A stretch of DNA of 45,646 nt, taken from contig CAMDAH010000006.1 in the NCBI GenBank assembly GCA_945888625.1, positions 1 through 45,646 of the forward strand. Direction: 5' to 3'. Below, piece after piece: positions 42,018-45,646 of the stretch. Within the stretch, counting starts at the first letter, position 1. Each line of letters starts with the position of its first letter. The notes under the pieces are model-generated. The model did no database searches, was not told the origin of the DNA, and worked only from the letters and a program-made list of their open reading frames with translations. The position numbers were made by a program, and so were the translations under genes. Source of the stretch: Chryseobacterium gleum. GTDB lineage: Bacteria; Bacteroidota; Bacteroidia; Flavobacteriales_D; Crocinitomicaceae.

Positions 42018-43904
42018 ATGAAACTAAAATTCTTTCTTTTCTTTCTTTTATTCATTCAATTTGCAGAGGCACAAACTATCACTACCGTTCAAAAGATGAT
42101 CACAATATACGGTAAAGGATTACCAATACCTTTCAGAGAAATAACGTCAACTATCCAAGTAATAGACACCGTTCAGACTAAGTTCTTGCCAATTCGCTCT
42201 GTGAACGAAGCGCTATCTTATGTTCCGGGACTAGATTTAAGGCAACGTGGCGGACAAGGTATTCAAGGTGACTTAAGCATTCGTGGAGGAACATTTGAAC
42301 AAAATTTGATTCTTATCAATGGGTTTAAATTAATCGATCCGCAAACAGGTCATCATGCGTTAAACCTACCCGTTCTTTTAACCAATATCGAAAAAATCGA
42401 GGTTTACAAAGGGTCTGGTACAAGGATTTTTGGACAAAATGCAATGACAGGCGCCGTAAATTTTGTAACAACAGCAAAAGATAAACAAAGCATTAACATG
42501 CAACTTTTTGCAGGAGATTTTGGAGGAGTCGGAACGCAAGTTACTGTTGGAGCGCCAATTGGAAAGCTTCGGCAGTCTATTTCAGCAGCTTATGATAAAA
42601 GTAACGGTCATTGGTCTAATTCAGATCATACTAACCAACAATATTTTTATGATGCAGCGTTGCCTGTTGGAAAAAAACATTTGTTTCGCGCTCTGATGGG
42701 TTACACGGACCGAACATTCGGAGCGAATGGATACTATACAAGTAGCTTCCCGGAACAGTGGGAGTCAACACAAATGGCGATTGCAGGTCTTTCCCACCAA
42801 ACAACATGGAATAAATTGAAGTTGTTATCAAAAGTATCCTTGAGAACGCATAAAGATGAATTTCGCTTAAAGCGTTTTGACCCCTCATTTTATACCAACA
42901 AACATTGGTCTGAGGTTATCACGTTCGAAGAAACAGGAAAAGTAAACACAAAGTGGGGAGAAACTGGCTTTGGGGCAGAGTATCGTCTTGAAGAATTAAG
43001 CAGCTCTAATTTAGGCGAGCGCGATCGAAATTACATTTCAGGGTTTATAGACCACTCCGTGAAACTTTTTGATACTAAATTGATACTAGTCGGGAATATA
43101 CATTATTTCAATCTTACCATGAATGGCAATACCTATGAAAAATTATTGCCCGGTTTTGAGTTTTCTTACAAGCCAATAAATGATTTAAAATTCTTTGGTA
43201 ACATAGGAAATAGTTATCGCGCACCTTCCTACACGGAACTTTTCTACCAAGATCCCGCAAATGTTGGGAACCCAAATTTACAACCTGAATATGCCACAAA
43301 CGCTGAATTGGGTGCGACTTTCAGCAAAGCTTGGGGAAATGTGGTTTTGGATAAGTACGAAACGTGGAAATCAAGACTAAGCATCGATGCAGCGGTCTAT
43401 AGACGCAATACCTCCAACATGATCGATTGGATTAAAAGCGTTACGATTAGCGCTGATCCTTGGAAACCTGTTAATTTATCGAGTGTAATTTTCACTGGTA
43501 TTGAAAGTAACATTAGCTATCAACGAAATGGAAAAGGTAAAATCATGCTGCGTGAAATTGCTGTGGGTTATAATTTTACGGATGCGAGCCATCAATTTAC
43601 CGATTTACTCATGCAAACCCAATCTCGTTACGCCTTTTCGGGTTTGAGAAATCAATTAATCGGTCGAATTAGTATGCAAGTGACCAAATGGGTAAGTGTT
43701 AGTGCCGCTTACCGGGGGATTGATCGGGTAGGGAAAAATACCTATTCCTTAGTAGATGCAAAAATTAGCGTGAATCCTAATCGTACTATTTCGCTGTTTT
43801 TAGAAGGAAATAATTTACTTGATACGGATTATATTGAAGCTGGTTTTGTACAAATGCCAGGCCGATGGCTGAAAGTGGGTATGTCACTACAATTTAACGA
43901 GTGA
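42018..43904 (+). CDS. TonB-dependent receptor
   Basis: A 628-residue outer-membrane receptor. The signal peptide is MKLKFFLFFLLFIQFAEAQ. The plug domain follows without a carboxypeptidase-like domain: VNEALSYVPGLDLRQRGGQG, DLSIRGGTFEQNLILINGFK, VYKGSGTRIFGQNAMTGAVN. The rest is a barrel with the usual NSYRAPSYTELFYQDPANVG segment and an aromatic-terminated last strand (LKVGMSLQF). It resembles BtuB/CirA-type receptors for cobalamin or siderophores, but the ligand cannot be told. A nitroreductase gene follows after 88 bases. Confidence 0.92.
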   Translation: MKLKFFLFFLLFIQFAEAQTITTVQKMITIYGKGLPIPFREITSTIQVIDTVQTKFLPIRSVNEALSYVPGLDLRQRGGQGIQGDLSIRGGTFEQNLILINGFKLIDPQTGHHALNLPVLLTNIEKIEVYKGSGTRIFGQNAMTGAVNFVTTAKDKQSINMQLFAGDFGGVGTQVTVGAPIGKLRQSISAAYDKSNGHWSNSDHTNQQYFYDAALPVGKKHLFRALMGYTDRTFGANGYYTSSFPEQWESTQMAIAGLSHQTTWNKLKLLSKVSLRTHKDEFRLKRFDPSFYTNKHWSEVITFEETGKVNTKWGETGFGAEYRLEELSSSNLGERDRNYISGFIDHSVKLFDTKLILVGNIHYFNLTMNGNTYEKLLPGFEFSYKPINDLKFFGNIGNSYRAPSYTELFYQDPANVGNPNLQPEYATNAELGATFSKAWGNVVLDKYETWKSRLSIDAAVYRRNTSNMIDWIKSVTISADPWKPVNLSSVIFTGIESNISYQRNGKGKIMLREIAVGYNFTDASHQFTDLLMQTQSRYAFSGLRNQLIGRISMQVTKWVSVSAAYRGIDRVGKNTYSLVDAKISVNPNRTISLFLEGNNLLDTDYIEAGFVQMPGRWLKVGMSLQFNE

Positions 43905-43992
43905 ACAGGTAGAGCCAATTCTTTGTTTTAATTCAATTTAAAGCGCTAATAAGAAATACAACAATTAAGCACTCATCAACTAATAAAAAACA

Positions 43993-44580
43993 ATGAAATA
44001 TAATTTGTCAGAAATCAACGATTTAATACGCATGCGCAGAACGATTTATCCTGAGCAATTTTCACAACGAAAAGTACATAAGGAACAGTTAGAAGTATTG
44101 CTAACTAATGCGCAATGGGCACCTACCCATGGAAATACTCAACCATGGCGTTTTAAAGTATACACAGAAACGGCATTGGAGCGATTAAGTGATTTTTTAG
44201 GTCAAACGTACCTTGAAATAACTCCTAAGGAACAGCAAAACGAATTAAAACTCGCCAAGTTAATTTCTCGACCACTAAAATCGTCGGTTGTTATCGCCAT
44301 TTGTATGGCAAGACAAAAAGAAGAACGGATACCAGAAATGGAAGAAATTGAAGCCGTTGCGTGTGCCATTCAAAATTTACACTTAAGTTGCACAGCCTAC
44401 GGATTAGGGGGGTTTTGGTCTAGCCCAAAGCTAATTTATTCCACACAAATGAATGAATTTTTAGGTTTGGAAATTAAAGACAAGTGCCTTGGTTTATTTT
44501 ATATTGGCTACCCAGCTATTGAATGGCCTTCTTCGCACAGAAAACCGCTTGAATACAATACAGAATGGATATCTTCGTAG
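43993..44580 (+). CDS. Nitroreductase-family protein
   Basis: A 195-residue FMN-dependent nitroreductase of the YdjA-like/short branch. The N-terminus DLIRMRRTIYPEQFS and the FMN-binding WAPTHGNTQPWRFKVYTE (~39-56) are characteristic, as are CAIQNLHLSCTAYGLGGFWSS (~122-142) and LGLFYIGYPA (~166-175). It differs clearly from the NfsB-like enzyme at 9480. The substrate is unknown. The next gene starts 25 bases downstream on the same strand. Confidence 0.92.
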   Translation: MKYNLSEINDLIRMRRTIYPEQFSQRKVHKEQLEVLLTNAQWAPTHGNTQPWRFKVYTETALERLSDFLGQTYLEITPKEQQNELKLAKLISRPLKSSVVIAICMARQKEERIPEMEEIEAVACAIQNLHLSCTAYGLGGFWSSPKLIYSTQMNEFLGLEIKDKCLGLFYIGYPAIEWPSSHRKPLEYNTEWISS

Positions 44581-44605
44581 TACTCATAAGCTAATAAAAC
44601 GAAAA

Positions 44606-45373
44606 TTGCTACTACCCACCTTGCGTTCACTACTGATCTTTTTGCTCTGCAGTTCATCTATCTACGGTATAGCACAACTAGGTGACGAAAGAAAGATCCC
44701 CTCTTACTTTGGAATTTATGCTAAAATGGTCCTTCCCAATAGTGCCATTGGTAATTCGCCCGTAACAATTTCTAAAAATGGTTTTACAAGTACAATTACG
44801 CCAGCAATTGGGTATTCGTTCGGTGCAACAGTAAGGGCAGGTATTACCAAATTAATTGCCTTTGAAACCGGAATAAACTTCACACAGCGCAATTCCTCCA
44901 TCCAAATGGAACTCCAAGATTCCGCTATTTCTGGCAGTAATACAATGGGGTTTATACAATATGATATTCCACTTAACGCCCTAATTTATATTGAGCTTTC
45001 TAAACAGTGGTATGCAAATGCGTCTATAGGTTTGGCAGTAGGATTCAAACCAACAAATGTTGGCATTGTAAATTATCCGGGTGGATTGCACACATTTACC
45101 CATACTGGCTATGTAAAAAACAAAATTGGCTTGGATATCAATGGTAATTTTGGTATCGAGTACAGAACTAAAAAAAGTGGCATTTTTAATGTGGGCGGTT
45201 CGGTAAGAATACCACTTCAACCCTTATTCGAATTCATTGCTGTTTATTCTAACCAAAGTTATCGAACGGGAGGAGTAGCAGACATTTCTGGTTCTTATTT
45301 AACCGTCGACTTAAAATACTTTCTGCCTTTAAAACGCGGAAATTCAACAGTAAAAAAAGGACCAATAGAATAA
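44606..45373 (+). CDS. PorT-like outer-membrane beta-barrel protein
   Basis: A protein of ~255 residues with a signal peptide (LRSLLIFLLCSSSIYGIAQ) and barrel strands typical of the PorT/OMP_b-brl_2 type (FGIYAKMVLPN, AIGYSFGATVRAGITKLIAFETGINFTQRNS, FIQYDIPLNALIYIELS, WYANASIGLAVGF, YLTVDLKYFLPL). No ATG is present near the signal peptide. TTG at 44606 or 44621 is the likely start; the frame is open further upstream but that part overlaps the nitroreductase and has no family character. It ends 1 base before the stop of the convergent DUF4249-type gene. Confidence 0.78.
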   Translation: MLLPTLRSLLIFLLCSSSIYGIAQLGDERKIPSYFGIYAKMVLPNSAIGNSPVTISKNGFTSTITPAIGYSFGATVRAGITKLIAFETGINFTQRNSSIQMELQDSAISGSNTMGFIQYDIPLNALIYIELSKQWYANASIGLAVGFKPTNVGIVNYPGGLHTFTHTGYVKNKIGLDINGNFGIEYRTKKSGIFNVGGSVRIPLQPLFEFIAVYSNQSYRTGGVADISGSYLTVDLKYFLPLKRGNSTVKKGPIE

Positions 45374-45374
45374 C

Positions 45375-45646
45375 TTATTGGCAAATTACGGTATCGTACC
45401 AAGGGGAATAACCAACCCAAACACCAAAGGCACCTCCATCAACGTTACTTGGAATGTTGGTTGGCGTTGCGAAAGGATTTCCCGCAGAATAGATTTGATT
45501 GTATTTTTTCTCGAAGAAACTGTATTCAGGCTTGCCTAATTTGGACATTTTAAGCACCACTGTATCACCTAAGTAAAACTGCCGTTGCTTTTTGGTAGTA
45601 TCCGCATAACCCATAGGATTTGAAACGTCAAAATCAAACGTTAATC
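45375..45646 (-). CDS. C-terminal part of a DUF4249-type protein (runs off the window)
   Basis: About 90 C-terminal codons on the minus strand, open to the window edge, so the N-terminus lies outside. The sequence TFDFDVSNPMGYAD ... SFFEKKYNQIYSAGNPFATP ... IPSNVDGGAFGVWVGYSPWYD matches the C-terminal pattern of DUF4249 proteins. These are Bacteroidota lipoproteins usually encoded next to a CarboxypepD_reg-type TonB-dependent receptor, so a receptor gene is likely just beyond the right edge. The Met at 45614 is internal, not the start. Confidence 0.75.
   Translation of the reverse strand, partial: LTFDFDVSNPMGYADTTKKQRQFYLGDTVVLKMSKLGKPEYSFFEKKYNQIYSAGNPFATPTNIPSNVDGGAFGVWVGYSPWYDTVICQ

Noticed and set aside
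1..45646. A DGR reverse transcriptase or template repeat within the window
   Set aside because: No open frame carries reverse-transcriptase motifs, and I found no second copy of the FISUMP 3' end, so the retroelement, if any, is elsewhere.
1..45646. CRISPR arrays, rRNA genes or phage gene modules
   Set aside because: No regularly spaced repeats, no rRNA-like sequence and no phage structural or integrase genes were seen.

Overview
The window comes from a low-GC member of the Bacteroidota, most likely Flavobacteriales and resembling the Crocinitomicaceae/Fluviicola group (inference from gene families, not from a marker tree). The evidence is: type IX secretion (T9SS) sorting domains of type A and type B, a PorP/SprF-type protein, SprB-like repeats, TonB-dependent receptors with secreted partners, a DUF4249-type C-terminus, Bacteroidota-type promoters (TTTG ... 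TAnnTTTG), and little Shine-Dalgarno sequence.

Layout. 1-3459: the 3' end of a large T9SS type B surface protein followed by a PorP/SprF protein carrying a C-terminal OmpA domain. 3460-6010: an accessory island of related GC-rich, palindromic intergenic repeats. They enclose a 5'-truncated FISUMP (C-type-lectin-like) gene and an AAA/DUF4143 ATPase. 6064-10115: a lipoprotein, a fused SpmA/SpmB-type membrane protein with a small partner, a pirin and a nitroreductase. 10208-13887: a secreted subtilisin-like protease, a GNAT acetyltransferase and an ACMSD-like decarboxylase. 13943-18423: purK, divergent from a tight hpt-adk-obg-PAP2-crcB operon that ends in a 54-residue membrane protein. 18453-24976: an Asp-box/sortilin-like secreted protein, a T9SS type B SprB-repeat protein and a lipoprotein, all on the minus strand. 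25057-32177: small lipoprotein and hypothetical genes, a CYTH protein, a WbpM/CapD-type dehydratase with a thioesterase and a MORN-repeat protein, a TauE-type permease and a threonine aldolase. 32373-37975: a TonB-dependent receptor, a secreted alpha/beta-hydrolase-like protein, YceI and a YdeI/OmdA-type protein. 38110-45646: a beta-barrel protein, a DEAD-box helicase, a gene-free stretch with tRNA-Arg(ACG), a CAP-domain protein, a second TonB-dependent receptor, a nitroreductase, a PorT-like barrel and the end of a DUF4249-type gene.

The most interesting locus is the FISUMP fragment at about 3715-4383. Its last ~180 bases are 62% G+C and 17% A, against 31% A in the 180 bases just upstream. 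28 of the last 55 sense codons end in C. The segment ends at a strong hairpin containing GCGAAGC. This is the signature expected of the variable repeat (VR) of a diversity-generating retroelement (DGR), where adenines of a template are replaced. No reverse transcriptase or template repeat lies in this window, so the retroelement would have to act from elsewhere. The fragment also sits between two GCTAGC copies inside the island repeat, as if it had been inserted there as a cassette.

Other points worth checking: a PorP/SprF-OmpA fusion; a TonB receptor whose signal peptide is encoded but has no ATG/GTG/TTG start; a secreted hydrolase whose nucleophile serine appears to be glycine; a tRNA-Arg with a compensatory U19-A56 tertiary pair, next to a decayed tRNA-like copy; several genes whose -7 promoter element lies so close to the start codon that the mRNA would be leaderless; and palindromic operator-like sites upstream of the ATPase and the 38110 barrel gene.
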